Positions 22,856 to 30,605 of a stretch of 36,594 nucleotides of DNA are shown here, one piece after another. A program made the position numbers and the translations under genes. The stretch's first letter is position 1; each line of letters begins with the position of its first letter. The notes beneath the pieces were generated by a model. That model was not told the origin of the DNA. It worked only from the letters and a program-made list of their open reading frames with translations, and ran no database searches. Source of the DNA: a virus. The stretch lies in IMG/VR virus record IMGVR_UViG_3300003873_000059, positions 1-36,594 of that record; one strand, written 5' to 3'.

Positions 22856-24210
22856 TTTGAACTTCGGTTATACACTGTATCGAAACACTCGAGAATTTCT
22901 TCCGTTGTATTCGCCGTCGATTTATCTAATCGTTCTTCTACAAATCTTGGCAAGAATAGTGAATATGTATCTTTATTTTTCCCCTTCTGATAATCATTAG
23001 CTTTGACTGTGATAACTTGACCAACAATTTCATCAGAATCCCAAAACTCTGTACGTTGTTTCAAATTCATCCCAGAAACTTTGACTAGCAATCCACCATC
23101 TTCTGACTGACATACTAAAGCGCCAAGATTTCCTTTGAAATTACCTTGACCTTCTGCTTTGTCGATCACTCGAAGTTCTACGCATTCCTCGATTTTTAGC
23201 TTAACCTGATTCCTGCTCCGGCGATTCTCCCAAACAGTATCCAGATTTTTCAGTACAGCGCCCTCGTTCCCCTGTGACAATTGATCAGCATAGAACATCA
23301 TTGCTTCATCTAAGGATTCGACAATTTTAGATTGTGGTGTAAAAATTTGAGTTCCACCACGACAATCTACAGCTTCAAACAATTTCTCGTCGCGTTCAGA
23401 CAGTCGAATCGTACCTTTAGCATTCTTCACACTCGAGAAATCTTCTATTGAAATATAATCCCAAACTTTAGTGACAACAAACTTTGATTCTTCCTTTGTC
23501 ATCTTACCACGAATAGCCCGATTGATCATACCATTGCCGATTTCTCTTGGTTGAATTGCCCCAGAGTCATCTACCATCAGTAGTTCACCATCAATAACAC
23601 CAGAGTTCACACCAAAATAATCTAAAATGTCTAAGATTGCTTGATCTAAAGCGCCGTGAATATGAATCTCTTTGCCAGAGCGTCCTAGTGTTCGTACTAC
23701 ACCTTTGTTGACCACGAAACAAACTCGTGCGCCGTCACACTTCTCTTGAATTAGTGCGGGATAGTGGATTTTCTTCAAATTCTTCTCTGAGAATGATTCG
23801 CACAACATACATGGGAACTTTTCAATCAGTCCCGGCCAGACTTTGTTTGCTGTGTTTGAAGAACAACCAATTCGCAAGTCTCTACCAATAATACGTTCAA
23901 TGACGACAGCATCGCGCAAAAAGACGTTTTCTAGTATGCCTTTCAAGTGATTAACCGCATTGTTGCCGGTCAAATCTCTATAAGACAATAGTTTCAACTG
24001 TAAAAACGCGTTATTCAATGTTAAATTAATTTCGGCATCTAAAGAGCTTGTATATTGTGGAATCTTTTTAATATAAAACTGTGTCATATTATCATAGGTA
24101 AGTCGAAACACTTCTTTGAGAACATCATTGTCAGCATGTTCTTTTAGAATTCTGAGTTTTTCGTTTGAGCCGGATGCTGCTGATACTTCATCTAATATAG
24201 ATAAAATCAT
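22852..24210 (-). CDS. 30: ATP-dependent DNA ligase gp30
   Basis: 452 aa from ATG 24210 (site GAGGAAG), which is where T4 gp30 (487 aa) starts: 'MILSILDEVSA' versus T4 'MILKILNEIAS'. The frame extends 55 codons upstream but those mirror a small zinc protein gene. Motifs: 'FRLTYD', 'IGCSSNTANKVWPGL', adenylated Lys in 'IQEKCDGARV' (KxDG), 'GVIDGELLM' (motif III), 'EGAVLKN' (motif IV) and 'QVKLKIEE' (motif V). Seals nicks in replication. Confidence 0.96.
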   Translation of the reverse strand: MILSILDEVSAASGSNEKLRILKEHADNDVLKEVFRLTYDNMTQFYIKKIPQYTSSLDAEINLTLNNAFLQLKLLSYRDLTGNNAVNHLKGILENVFLRDAVVIERIIGRDLRIGCSSNTANKVWPGLIEKFPCMLCESFSEKNLKKIHYPALIQEKCDGARVCFVVNKGVVRTLGRSGKEIHIHGALDQAILDILDYFGVNSGVIDGELLMVDDSGAIQPREIGNGMINRAIRGKMTKEESKFVVTKVWDYISIEDFSSVKNAKGTIRLSERDEKLFEAVDCRGGTQIFTPQSKIVESLDEAMMFYADQLSQGNEGAVLKNLDTVWENRRSRNQVKLKIEECVELRVIDKAEGQGNFKGNLGALVCQSEDGGLLVKVSGMNLKQRTEFWDSDEIVGQVITVKANDYQKGKNKDTYSLFLPRFVEERLDKSTANTTEEILECFDTVYNRSSK

Positions 24211-24314
24211 TCTTCTTCCTCGTCTTCGATTGGTTCGCAGTGTTCTAAACATTCTGGACACAGGTCGCAAATATCGTAATCTGGCATTGGTGCTTCGCAA
24301 CAATTTGATTTCAT
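24207..24314 (-). CDS. 35-aa cysteine-rich zinc-binding peptide
   Basis: ATG 24314 with GAAGGAG leader; the stop overlaps the ligase start (ATGA). Seven cysteines in 35 residues, including 'CDLCPEC', and an all-acidic end ('EDEEEE'). Probably binds one zinc. Function unknown. Confidence 0.65.
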   Translation of the reverse strand: MKSNCCEAPMPDYDICDLCPECLEHCEPIEDEEEE

Positions 24315-24335
24315 AATATAATCTCCTTCGTCGAA

Positions 24336-24527
24336 CTAGAATTCGATTGGCCCGTATATCGTTGGCGTTGGCCATGCTCGCGTCGTGTTCGGTGCGTCGA
24401 AATGATTAGTTTGCACTTTCTGAGCAGTTCTCAGACGTTTTTTAATGACTTCGATATTTTCCTTTGTTGGGTCAGGAATTGCTTCTAGGTATCCGCTCAA
24501 CCAGTCCATAAATTCATTACTATTCAT
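24336..24527 (-). CDS. 63-aa hypothetical protein
   Basis: ATG 24527 with AAGGAG 8 nt upstream. N-terminal helix 'EFMDWLSGYLEAI', basic middle, Pro-rich end ('AWPTPTIYGPIEF'). First gene of the ligase operon, from the promoter at 24562-24590. Confidence 0.7.
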   Translation of the reverse strand: MNSNEFMDWLSGYLEAIPDPTKENIEVIKKRLRTAQKVQTNHFDAPNTTRAWPTPTIYGPIEF

Positions 24528-24561
24528 TATTACTCTCCTTAACTTCTCTTTCAGTAAGTCT

Positions 24562-24590
24562 AGTCTAAACTATATTGATGGTCTTGTCAA
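24562..24590 (-). promoter_or_regulatory. Sigma70-like promoter for the ligase operon
   Basis: TTGACA, 17 bp, TAGACT. It follows the RNase H stop (24594) by 3 nt. Confidence 0.85.
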
Positions 24591-24593
24591 GCA

Positions 24594-24920
24594 CTAAAAG
24601 AACGAACTCAAATCTTTCGAGTTGCCACAACTTTCTATTTTATTTTCTTTGATCTTGAATACAAAATCATCAAGATAATCCGTCATTATTTTCATCCTAT
24701 GCTTCATGAAGTAACGTAAAATAGCAGAAGAATATCCGCCAAGTGGGGTCTTTTTGTCTGATTCATATTGGCGCACAACTTCATCTACAATATATTGAGG
24801 GGTTCTCGATAAATCTACCTGTTCTCGATTGATATTAAATCGTTCGAGTGTAACGCCAGACTCCTTACAAAATTGTTCTGGTGTCATCTTGACCCATTCT
24901 GCCAACTTTTTCTTTGACAC
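24594..24920 (-). pseudogene. rnh: RNase H, C-terminal part in shifted frame
   Basis: Contains the C-terminal third of T4 RNase H: 'KKKLAEWVKMTPEQF', 'REQVDLSRTPQYIVDEVVRQYES' (T4 '.VLIDFDYIPDNIASNIVNYYNS'), 'GGYSSAILRYFMK'. The only start in frame near the junction is GTG 24920, with no ribosome site. If one base is dropped near 24922-24926 the two parts join into 302 aa (T4 RNase H: 305 aa). A genuine frameshift mutation, a sequencing error, or programmed frameshifting would all look like this. Confidence 0.75.
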
Positions 24921-25503
24921 GGGCCATTAGAGTATCGATATTTGATAGGCAATTACAAATTCCATCAATTCCGTCACCAATTATGGAATGTCTCATGATG
25001 AAGTGTTCTGCTGGTTCTTCCAGCTTTAACTCTTTCTTTGTAACTGGGTCAATTTGCGCCACATTAGAATATTGCTGTAGAGACCGGAAATCTTTGTCCC
25101 TGCTGTATATCATAGTATTTGAATCTCTACTCGAATACAGCCGAGCAAGAACTCCAATCACGTCATCTGCCTCCGCTCGTTCGACTTGAATCACCTTATA
25201 AGGAAATGAAGAACCAAGGGTCTGTTTCACTTCATCGAAAACGCCGTAAATCATCTTCATATCATACGGAGATTTCTTCCGCGCCGCTGCTCTCTGCCCC
25301 TTGTAGTAAGGATTTATGTCTTTGCGCCAATAGTGTCGATCATCGCAGCAAATCACTAATTCGCCATATTTTGCTCCATACTTTCGTCTGGTTGCTCGTA
25401 GCTGATTCAAAATACCATGACGAACAAAAGATTCATCTATAGTCGCACCTCTGGAAGAATGAACACAGCCCCAGAGCAAGGCTGAGAAATCCGTCAATAT
25501 CAT
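24865..25503 (-). CDS. rnh: RNase H / 5'-3' exonuclease (FEN-1 type), N-terminal part
   Basis: T4 RNase H removes Okazaki primers. The part in this frame has the nuclease core: 'TDFSALLWG' (first Asp), 'CCDDRHYWRKDINPYYKGQR', 'VERAEADDVIG', 'YSRDKDF' and 'GDGIDGICNCLSN', which hold the two-metal acidic residues. After about residue 196 ('DTLMA') the frame turns to unrelated 'VGRMGQDDTRTIL', while the proper continuation lies in the +1 frame (24594-24920). It overlaps the phosphoribosyltransferase by 4 nt. In isolation it would lack part of the helix-clasp region. Confidence 0.85.
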   Translation of the reverse strand: MILTDFSALLWGCVHSSRGATIDESFVRHGILNQLRATRRKYGAKYGELVICCDDRHYWRKDINPYYKGQRAAARKKSPYDMKMIYGVFDEVKQTLGSSFPYKVIQVERAEADDVIGVLARLYSSRDSNTMIYSRDKDFRSLQQYSNVAQIDPVTKKELKLEEPAEHFIMRHSIIGDGIDGICNCLSNIDTLMARVKEKVGRMGQDDTRTIL

Positions 25504-25955
25504 TCATCCTCCCAGTCGAATTTTACCCAAGGGTCATCTGCATGAATTTGCAGTCCGATATATTCCGGATAGATGATAGAGCCCTCTCGATATACCAGCG
25601 TCAGGAAGTGAACCAACTCACATCGAACATCTAGTTCTTGTCCAATATCGCACAGGGTGCTTCCAGTGTCAGCAATATCATCAACAACTAACACTCTTGA
25701 ATTTTTATCAATCGGAACGTGTCGATCGTCTAACCACACAAAATGATATGAACCGTGACCGTTTCCATCTGGCGAAGAATAATTAGAGATAGCCAGCGGT
25801 AGATTCAATTTATGTGACAAATATACTGCTGGGATCAGGCCCCCTCGAGATACACCTAAAATATGGGTATATGGTTCGCTTCCAGAAATCACCTCCTTAG
25901 CTAATGCTTCAATAAGTGCCAGTGTTCTGGTTTTTGATAATTCAATCAAATTCAT
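25500..25955 (-). CDS. Phosphoribosyltransferase (purine PRT-like)
   Basis: 151 aa type I PRT. The PRPP loop is 'RVLVVDDIADTGSTL', and 'ILGVSRGGLIPAVYLSH' is the PPi loop region typical of xanthine-guanine PRT (Gpt). 'WVKFDWEDE' at the end also recalls Gpt 'WIEQPW'. It could salvage guanine or xanthine for nucleotide supply. It overlaps topoisomerase gene 52 by four bases at its start and RNase H at its end. Confidence 0.88.
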   Translation of the reverse strand: MNLIELSKTRTLALIEALAKEVISGSEPYTHILGVSRGGLIPAVYLSHKLNLPLAISNYSSPDGNGHGSYHFVWLDDRHVPIDKNSRVLVVDDIADTGSTLCDIGQELDVRCELVHFLTLVYREGSIIYPEYIGLQIHADDPWVKFDWEDE

Positions 25956-27250
25956 ACTGCCTCCAGTTCCTTGATATATTGCTTTTCATAATCTATATTC
26001 TTACACATCTGGATACTCTTGTCAAGAGCGGATATGTCTTTCTTGATCTTAACGATGCTATCTTTGGTCAGTGAAGTGATAGACAATTCCACAAATTTTT
26101 CTCTATGTTCCTTTGAGAACTTCAATTTGGTTAGTTGTGAAAGTAATTGCGCACGAGTTGTATCTTTTAGTATAATAGTTCCAGCTATAACCAAATCACA
26201 AAACCGTACGCGCTCTGCCAATAATGTACGCTTTTTTGTGTCTCGCGCAATATAATACGCATATCGAACAAAATACTTGGTCAAACGATAGTCCACAAAA
26301 TCTTTAATCACTTGATTCACGTCATCATAAATTTTCAATTCCCCTTCTGGTGAAATCATCGACAAGTTTTCTGACACTTTTTTGACCAATTTCAATTTCT
26401 TAAGCCAATCAGCATCAGAAACATTCTTAGATGATCTTGGAACAACAATAGAAAATTGGAACCCCGATTTCGAGCATTCATCTTCATACGAAACAATGAC
26501 TGACTTATCAACCAAATCATCCAAGATTGATACATATTTTGTTCTATCAATACCAACAGGGATTTCTGTGATAGTCAATTTCGTTCCAGTTTTTCGTTCA
26601 ATAGTTCCTTCTACAACATATGAACTTTCATCAACTGATATGTTGCCAGAGAAATCTTTGAAGGTTGGAAGAATTTTGCTTGTAATTTCACCAGTTTTGA
26701 GATATTCGATACAGCTTTGTGCTAGTTGTTCTGGCCTACGAGGTAATATAGCTGTAGCGAATCCTGTAGCAATTCCTCTAATACCATTGACTAACACCCA
26801 AGGAATCAGTGGAAGATATGTTTTTGGTTCCGGATTCTCTGGGTCTAATGATGTTTCAAGAATGTCATTGTCAGCAAAATACTTTGAGAATGCTTTCCCA
26901 AGTTTTACTTCTGTATATCTAGGCGATGCCGCATGCGGAACCAATCTCGAGCCAAATGATCCGACCCCCTCCAGAATAGGCTCAAGATTTGTATGTGGTG
27001 CCGCCATTCCAACAATAGCTTCGTTTAGTGGGTCTGTTCCATGATGATAATTTGCCGCCATCACCGCCCCTGCGAGTGCCGCCGTCTTGATAGATTTCCC
27101 GTTGGCTACCTTTATAGCGGTGAATAACGCCTTGCGCTGAGATGGCTTAAACCCATCAATCAAGCATGGCAAGGCCCTGCAAGACAACGTGTACAGAGCG
27201 TATTCTCGAAGTTCAGTATTTACATGATCTTTTACGCTGTATATTCCCAT
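25952..27250 (-). CDS. 52: DNA topoisomerase II medium subunit gp52
   Basis: 432 aa (T4 gp52: 442 aa), the GyrA/ParC-like breakage-reunion subunit. 'SCRALPCLIDGFKPSQRKALF' is the conserved start, 'NYHHGTDPLNEAIVGMA' the winged-helix segment, and the active-site Tyr is Y112 in 'ASPRYTEVKLG'. 'GIATGFATAILPRRPEQL' follows. The C-terminus is a coiled coil. TAAATG couples it to a 53-aa gene. Confidence 0.96.
   Translation of the reverse strand: MGIYSVKDHVNTELREYALYTLSCRALPCLIDGFKPSQRKALFTAIKVANGKSIKTAALAGAVMAANYHHGTDPLNEAIVGMAAPHTNLEPILEGVGSFGSRLVPHAASPRYTEVKLGKAFSKYFADNDILETSLDPENPEPKTYLPLIPWVLVNGIRGIATGFATAILPRRPEQLAQSCIEYLKTGEITSKILPTFKDFSGNISVDESSYVVEGTIERKTGTKLTITEIPVGIDRTKYVSILDDLVDKSVIVSYEDECSKSGFQFSIVVPRSSKNVSDADWLKKLKLVKKVSENLSMISPEGELKIYDDVNQVIKDFVDYRLTKYFVRYAYYIARDTKKRTLLAERVRFCDLVIAGTIILKDTTRAQLLSQLTKLKFSKEHREKFVELSITSLTKDSIVKIKKDISALDKSIQMCKNIDYEKQYIKELEAV
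25997..26025 (-). promoter_or_regulatory. Possible internal promoter in gene 52
   Basis: TTGACA, 17 bp, AAGAAT inside the coding end of gene 52, ahead of the phosphoribosyltransferase. The -10 is weaker than in the other promoters; the match may be chance. Confidence 0.35.
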
Positions 27251-27412
27251 TTATCCTTCTACCAAGAATGGGCTAGTGCGTAATTCAACCGGAAATTTTG
27301 CTAATTCTTTCTGTACTTCAAACCATCTAGCACCAGCTACGCCATCCAAAGGATTTCCCATAAGTCGTTCTGCCAGTATCTTTTCCTCTTTCTCCAATTC
27401 CTTAATATCCAT
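27251..27412 (-). CDS. 53-aa hypothetical protein between topoisomerase genes
   Basis: ATG 27412 with AGGAG in the end of gene 39; its stop directly precedes the gene 52 ATG (TAAATG). Acidic helical N-terminus ('KELEKEEKILAERL') and a central 'GVAGARWFEVQKEL'. Located so tightly between the subunits that it is certainly co-translated with them. No family recognised. Confidence 0.7.
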   Translation of the reverse strand: MDIKELEKEEKILAERLMGNPLDGVAGARWFEVQKELAKFPVELRTSPFLVEG

Positions 27413-27413
27413 A

Positions 27414-29237
27414 TTATTCTCCTAACCATTTTTTTCTTTGATTGACATTATCTCCAAATGCCATCTGTAGGGATTCTAAACCATCTGCGCCTAATGTCAA
27501 GACATCATATACAGGCTTACGAAGCATTGTTTCGTATTCTGTCATTGTGAGTGAACCAAGCCCTTTCTTGTATTTCTTTGTCCAACTATCATCCAAGTCA
27601 GCTTTCTCAAAATCTCCCAAATTGTAGAAATACTTTGATTCTTGTCCACGCTTTGACACTACCATGACAGGCGATCTAATAATTCTAATACGTTCTTCGT
27701 CAAACAATTCCGGCCACATTGAGAAAAAGTTGTTTAGTAATCCTACAATAGAACCTGCGCCATCGAGATCGGCGTCGGCTACATAGCCGATACAATCATA
27801 ATTCAAATTTCTTGCGGGCTTCCCGAACTCCAATCCTAGAATTGCCATGATAGAAGCGATTTCGACATTGTTTGCCACATCTACCATTGATTTAGCTTTA
27901 CGCCAATTCAATGGTTTCCCTTTTAGTGGAAATCCACCTTGAGTTTTTCTATCTCGTACATCTAAGAACATGGATATAGCAGAAAGACCTTCGAAAAGAT
28001 AGAGTGTTTTATGGCGACCGATTCCAGTGGCGCGAATATGTGCCGCTACCTTTTTTCGTTTGTTGTTCTTTGATGCTTTTCTAAGTTTGGCTAGTTCTTC
28101 CTGACGTTTCTTTGATTCTACCCAATCTAAAACACTTTGAACGATATTGCTCTTGAGAATATCATCAATCATTTTCTTGGGTATTTCAAACGATGTGCCA
28201 AAGTCTCGAACTTCTGTGATCAGTGTTTCTTTTGTTTGTGAAGGGTATCTAGGATTTATAATTCTAGCATTGATAAACAAAGTTAGATGATTCTTGATGT
28301 TTGCTGGCTTCACGTCAATTTTATGTTTCTTTTTTATATACTCTCGAACTTTAGAAACAATTTGATCAGCAATATAATCTACATGTTGTCCGCCACCGAA
28401 AGTTTCTGTTGTGTTGACGAAAGAAATTTGTTGAAAGCCGTTGTCCGATGATGCTACGCCGACGTTCCAATCATTATTCGCCGCATAAACAAATTCAGAA
28501 GTATATTTTGAAATATATGCTTTGAATGAAGCAAATCTTACTCTGTCTCCATCAAGATAAATCTTCAAATGCGGATTACATGCTGCTACGTCATATATTC
28601 GTTTGACAATTTTTTCGTAGTTATCACCAGCAAGAGAAGCATTGAATCTATCATAGTCTAAAATGTATGAAATAGTTGTGCCACTTTTTCTCGATTTTGT
28701 GATTTTTGGTGGCGACTTTTTCGACAAATTATCTTCACACTTTTGAAAAAACTGATTCTTCCCATCACATGTAGTAACTTCAAAGACTGTAGAGAAGATG
28801 CAAACGGCTTTGCTGCCTATGCCGTTTTGCCCAGTAGTTGTACTGTTTATGTCATCTTCAAAGTTTGACCCGCACAGTAGTTCAGTGAAGATCATCTCTG
28901 GAATATATTGCTTATAATGTTTATCAATAACAACAGGAATCCCGCCGTTATCTTCTACGGTAATTCTTCCAGATTTTCTATCAATACTAACTTTTATTGT
29001 GTCCAACTTCTTGTTTTTTGTTGCTTCGTCCACACAATTGGAAATAATTTCATCAAACAGTTTAAGTAGCGCTGGATTCCATTCTGCTGGTCGTTCTGAA
29101 ATTCTAATTCGTTTCTTATCCAAAAGAAAGCAGTTGTCCCGTTTAGAAACAACAGACCCTATATAAAGTGCTGGTCTCCGCAGTAGGTGTTCTATCTGAG
29201 TTAGTTTTTTGTACTTTAATTCTTTATTAACCATCAT
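27414..29237 (-). CDS. 39: DNA topoisomerase II large subunit, gp39 and gp60 unsplit
   Basis: 607 aa from ATG 29237. In T4 this is two genes, 39 (516 aa) and 60 (160 aa); here both are one chain. GHKL ATPase part: 'IISNCVDEA', 'VEDNGGIPV', 'GQNGIGSKAV'. Transducer: 'FVNTTETFGGGQHV'. TOPRIM part: 'YLFEGLSA' (Glu), 'VADADLDGAGSI' (acidic triad), 'YIKGLGSL'-like 'YKKGLGSLTMTEY' and 'QMAFGDNVNQRKKWL'. ATP-binding and metal residues are intact. ATG 29234 is an alternative; ribosome site is weak. Confidence 0.96.
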   Translation of the reverse strand: MMVNKELKYKKLTQIEHLLRRPALYIGSVVSKRDNCFLLDKKRIRISERPAEWNPALLKLFDEIISNCVDEATKNKKLDTIKVSIDRKSGRITVEDNGGIPVVIDKHYKQYIPEMIFTELLCGSNFEDDINSTTTGQNGIGSKAVCIFSTVFEVTTCDGKNQFFQKCEDNLSKKSPPKITKSRKSGTTISYILDYDRFNASLAGDNYEKIVKRIYDVAACNPHLKIYLDGDRVRFASFKAYISKYTSEFVYAANNDWNVGVASSDNGFQQISFVNTTETFGGGQHVDYIADQIVSKVREYIKKKHKIDVKPANIKNHLTLFINARIINPRYPSQTKETLITEVRDFGTSFEIPKKMIDDILKSNIVQSVLDWVESKKRQEELAKLRKASKNNKRKKVAAHIRATGIGRHKTLYLFEGLSAISMFLDVRDRKTQGGFPLKGKPLNWRKAKSMVDVANNVEIASIMAILGLEFGKPARNLNYDCIGYVADADLDGAGSIVGLLNNFFSMWPELFDEERIRIIRSPVMVVSKRGQESKYFYNLGDFEKADLDDSWTKKYKKGLGSLTMTEYETMLRKPVYDVLTLGADGLESLQMAFGDNVNQRKKWLGE

Positions 29238-29266
29238 CAACTCGCTTTCTTAATGTTTTTTAATAG

Positions 29267-29497
29267 TCAAATCTTCACCTCTTCATTTGCGGGGCATAGA
29301 ATTGGAATTGTTGAATAATCTTGACATAGATTGAATGTTGGCTGACGATATGTTTTAGCGTCAACATCATTCGGGAGTCGAACAGACAATTCAAGTTCTT
29401 TTCGATTTGTCCACATGGCTCGAAGATTTATACGAGCAAGCATGGCTGCCTCTAAAAATTCACCTAAAGTTCTGTATTTGAAATTGTATAATGTCAT
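29267..29497 (-). CDS. 76-aa hypothetical protein
   Basis: ATG 29497 after AAAGGAGATTTAATT, the shared leader. First gene of the topoisomerase operon. Contains 'LGEFLEAAMLARINLRAMW' helix and a beta C-terminal half. No family recognised. Confidence 0.75.
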   Translation of the reverse strand: MTLYNFKYRTLGEFLEAAMLARINLRAMWTNRKELELSVRLPNDVDAKTYRQPTFNLCQDYSTIPILCPANEEVKI

Positions 29498-29527
29498 AAT
29501 TAAATCTCCTTTGTCTCAATAAAGTAA

Positions 29528-29556
29528 AGACTATACTATTTCGCCGCTCTTGTCAA
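29528..29556 (-). promoter_or_regulatory. Sigma70-like promoter for the topoisomerase operon
   Basis: TTGACA, 17 bp, TAGTCT. The first three bases of the -10 are the stop of a 24-codon frame. Near twin of 30438-30466. Confidence 0.85.
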
Positions 29557-29605
29557 GAAAAAGTTTAGCTCTGTTCTCCGTATCTATTTTGGTATATTCA
29601 TCCAT
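29531..29605 (-). CDS. Possible 24-aa peptide ending in the promoter
   Basis: Starts 8 nt inside the end of the preceding frame and ends with 'LDKSGEIV', which is the reading of the promoter itself. The same ending pattern is seen in gene 59 and the 54-aa gene at 30441. Short and without a clear ribosome site, so it may be a chance frame. Confidence 0.3.
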   Translation of the reverse strand: MDEYTKIDTENRAKLFLDKSGEIV

Positions 29606-29792
29606 GCCTGTACTTCGTTTCTGAATATGGGCCAGCTTCATATAGTTCACAAAGAGTGGCAAACTTCCCAGCCTCTTGATGCTGCTCGGATGCAAATAGT
29701 CCAAGACAATACCTAAATTCCTCTACTGTGTAATCCTTTGTATCATCATCTCCCGTATCTTTGCCACTGCGTAAATGTGCTGGTTTATACAC
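29598..29792 (-). CDS. 64-aa hypothetical protein, 5' end uncertain
   Basis: The reliable part begins after residue 15 ('YTVEEFRYCLGLFASEQHQEAGKFATLCELYEAG'-type helical sequence). The only start in frame is GTG 29792 without ribosome site. The first 13 codons read a 23-bp repeat that also ends the membrane protein at 30290, so the original start seems to have been lost by rearrangement. No family recognised. Confidence 0.45.
   Translation of the reverse strand: MYKPAHLRSGKDTGDDDTKDYTVEEFRYCLGLFASEQHQEAGKFATLCELYEAGPYSETKYRHG
29743..29765 (-). repeat. 23-bp direct repeat, copy 1
   Basis: Identical to 30295-30317; the copies are 552 bp apart. In copy 2 it encodes the end 'AKIREMMK' of a membrane protein; here the same words are followed by an unrelated frame. 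Confidence 0.85.
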
Positions 29793-29935
29793 AGAGCCAG
29801 CTTGTGTTATGTAGCAACGATGGAACTCCTAGTTTCTCAGGTGTAGGTTAAGAAAGGTCTCCTACTAGGATACGGGTATTGCTCAGTCAACAGGTTCAAA
29901 AAGCTGCCTACTTGCCCGCCTGCTACTACAAAAGA
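29793..29935. other. Non-coding stretch between rearranged small genes
   Basis: No ATG on the minus strand, no long frame. Contains TTGACT-N17-TAGTAG (29862-29890 region), a poor promoter match, and small inverted repeats around CCTAGTAGG. The base composition is more GC-rich than its surroundings. I could not fold a tRNA from it. Confidence 0.5.
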
Positions 29936-30055
29936 TTAGACGATAATTTCCCAATCGTCCGCTAACACATCCGTCTGTGATGCCAGCCAGGGTACAAGGC
30001 TTCTCGGCGCATCCACATTATCCTGTAAATTATTTATTCCTTGAGCGTGCTTCAT
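29936..30055 (-). pseudogene. DUF2829 (Tad2-type) C-terminal remnant
   Basis: A 39-codon frame from ATG 30055, which overlaps the preceding gene by 26 nt. Its last 20 residues, 'LVPWLASQTDVLADDWEII', are the highly conserved C-terminus of DUF2829 proteins (about 75-100 aa), the family of Thoeris anti-defence 2. The usual N-terminal 'ALKEGK.V.R.GWNGKG' half is missing on both strands nearby. So it is probably a leftover after recombination, though a short functional protein is not excluded. Confidence 0.65.
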
Positions 30056-30293
30056 AGAAGTAGCGGTATTGCAAATTCCTGATTGTCTTGATAGCGAATA
30101 TTGCCAGCTTGTCTGATGATATGGGCATATTGTTCAGCACTTCCAATACTGTTTCCATATCTGCCTTTGGCCGATTGATTGCATCCACCAGTGCTTGGCT
30201 CTCAAGCGCAATCCTGTCTCTATCATTCTGCAGATCCTGCCTCATATCCTGCACTTGATACATGGCAGCTTTCTTTTCGATGCTGGCGCTCAT
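30030..30293 (-). CDS. 87-aa helical protein
   Basis: ATG 30293 overlaps the stop of the membrane protein (AAATGA), with CGGGAG 9 nt upstream. Mostly helical with a coiled-coil start ('QDMRQDLQNDRDRIALESQALVDAI'). Its pairing with a small membrane protein immediately upstream resembles two-gene spanin- or toxin-like pairs in layout, but neither sequence supports a named family. Confidence 0.65.
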   Translation of the reverse strand: MSASIEKKAAMYQVQDMRQDLQNDRDRIALESQALVDAINRPKADMETVLEVLNNMPISSDKLAIFAIKTIRNLQYRYFYEARSRNK

Positions 30294-30412
30294 TTCATCA
30301 TCTCCCGTATCTTTGCCGCCGGCCAAACAATTACAGCCAATGCGTACCATCCAGCACAGGCAATGCCTGATAGAATAATCATAATTGTGTATGTTAATGT
30401 TGGATACTTCAT
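30290..30412 (-). CDS. 40-aa membrane protein
   Basis: ATG 30412 follows GAGGAGATTAA, the shared leader, directly after the promoter at 30438-30466. One hydrophobic helix (about residues 6-29) and a positively charged end 'AKIREMMK', so the C-terminus should face the cytoplasm. Its last codons are the 23-bp repeat. Function unknown. Confidence 0.7.
   Translation of the reverse strand: MKYPTLTYTIMIILSGIACAGWYALAVIVWPAAKIREMMK
30295..30317 (-). repeat. 23-bp direct repeat, copy 2
   Basis: Identical to 29743-29765. It lies at the 3' end of the 40-aa membrane protein gene. Confidence 0.85.
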
Positions 30413-30437
30413 TTAATCTCCTCTTTCAATAAAGTAA

Positions 30438-30466
30438 AGACTATACTCTTTCGTTGCTCTTGTCAA
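30438..30466 (-). promoter_or_regulatory. Sigma70-like promoter for 30412 operon
   Basis: TTGACA, 17 bp, TAGTCT. The TAG of the -10 is the stop codon of the 54-aa gene at 30441. Confidence 0.85.
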
Positions 30467-30605
30467 GAAGTTTCTCTTTTCGTAGCAAGTGATCGATATA
30501 TCCAGACACGAGTGTTTTTGCTTTTTCTGCCGTTCCAGAATCTTCATGCTCCTTGACCGACAAAAGAGAAAATAAAACAGATTCTAAATAGTCCGCTGAA
30601 ATCAT
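30441..30605 (-). CDS. 54-aa hypothetical protein
   Basis: ATG 30605 overlaps the HD-Pnk stop (ATGA). The sequence is helical ('YLESVLFSLLSVKEHEDSGTAEKAKTLVSGYIDHLL' region) with a basic end. The last nine codons are also the next promoter. Co-transcribed with HD-Pnk. No family recognised. Confidence 0.65.
   Translation of the reverse strand: MISADYLESVLFSLLSVKEHEDSGTAEKAKTLVSGYIDHLLRKEKLLDKSNERV

Noticed and set aside
24211-24375. 55-codon N-terminal extension of DNA ligase
   Set aside because: Arg-rich mirror of the 35-aa zinc peptide; T4 gp30 starts at the residue equivalent to ATG 24210.
26382-27044. 220-codon plus-strand frame
   Set aside because: It lies entirely opposite gene 52, has no ribosome site and no recognisable family; it mirrors the conserved topoisomerase sequence.
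29793-29935. Possible tRNA or structured RNA in the gene-poor stretch
   Set aside because: A GTTCAAA word recalls a T-loop, but no acceptor or anticodon arm can be paired around it.
30583-30589. CTAAATA on the plus strand
   Set aside because: No plus-strand gene follows; it lies within codons of the 54-aa minus-strand gene.
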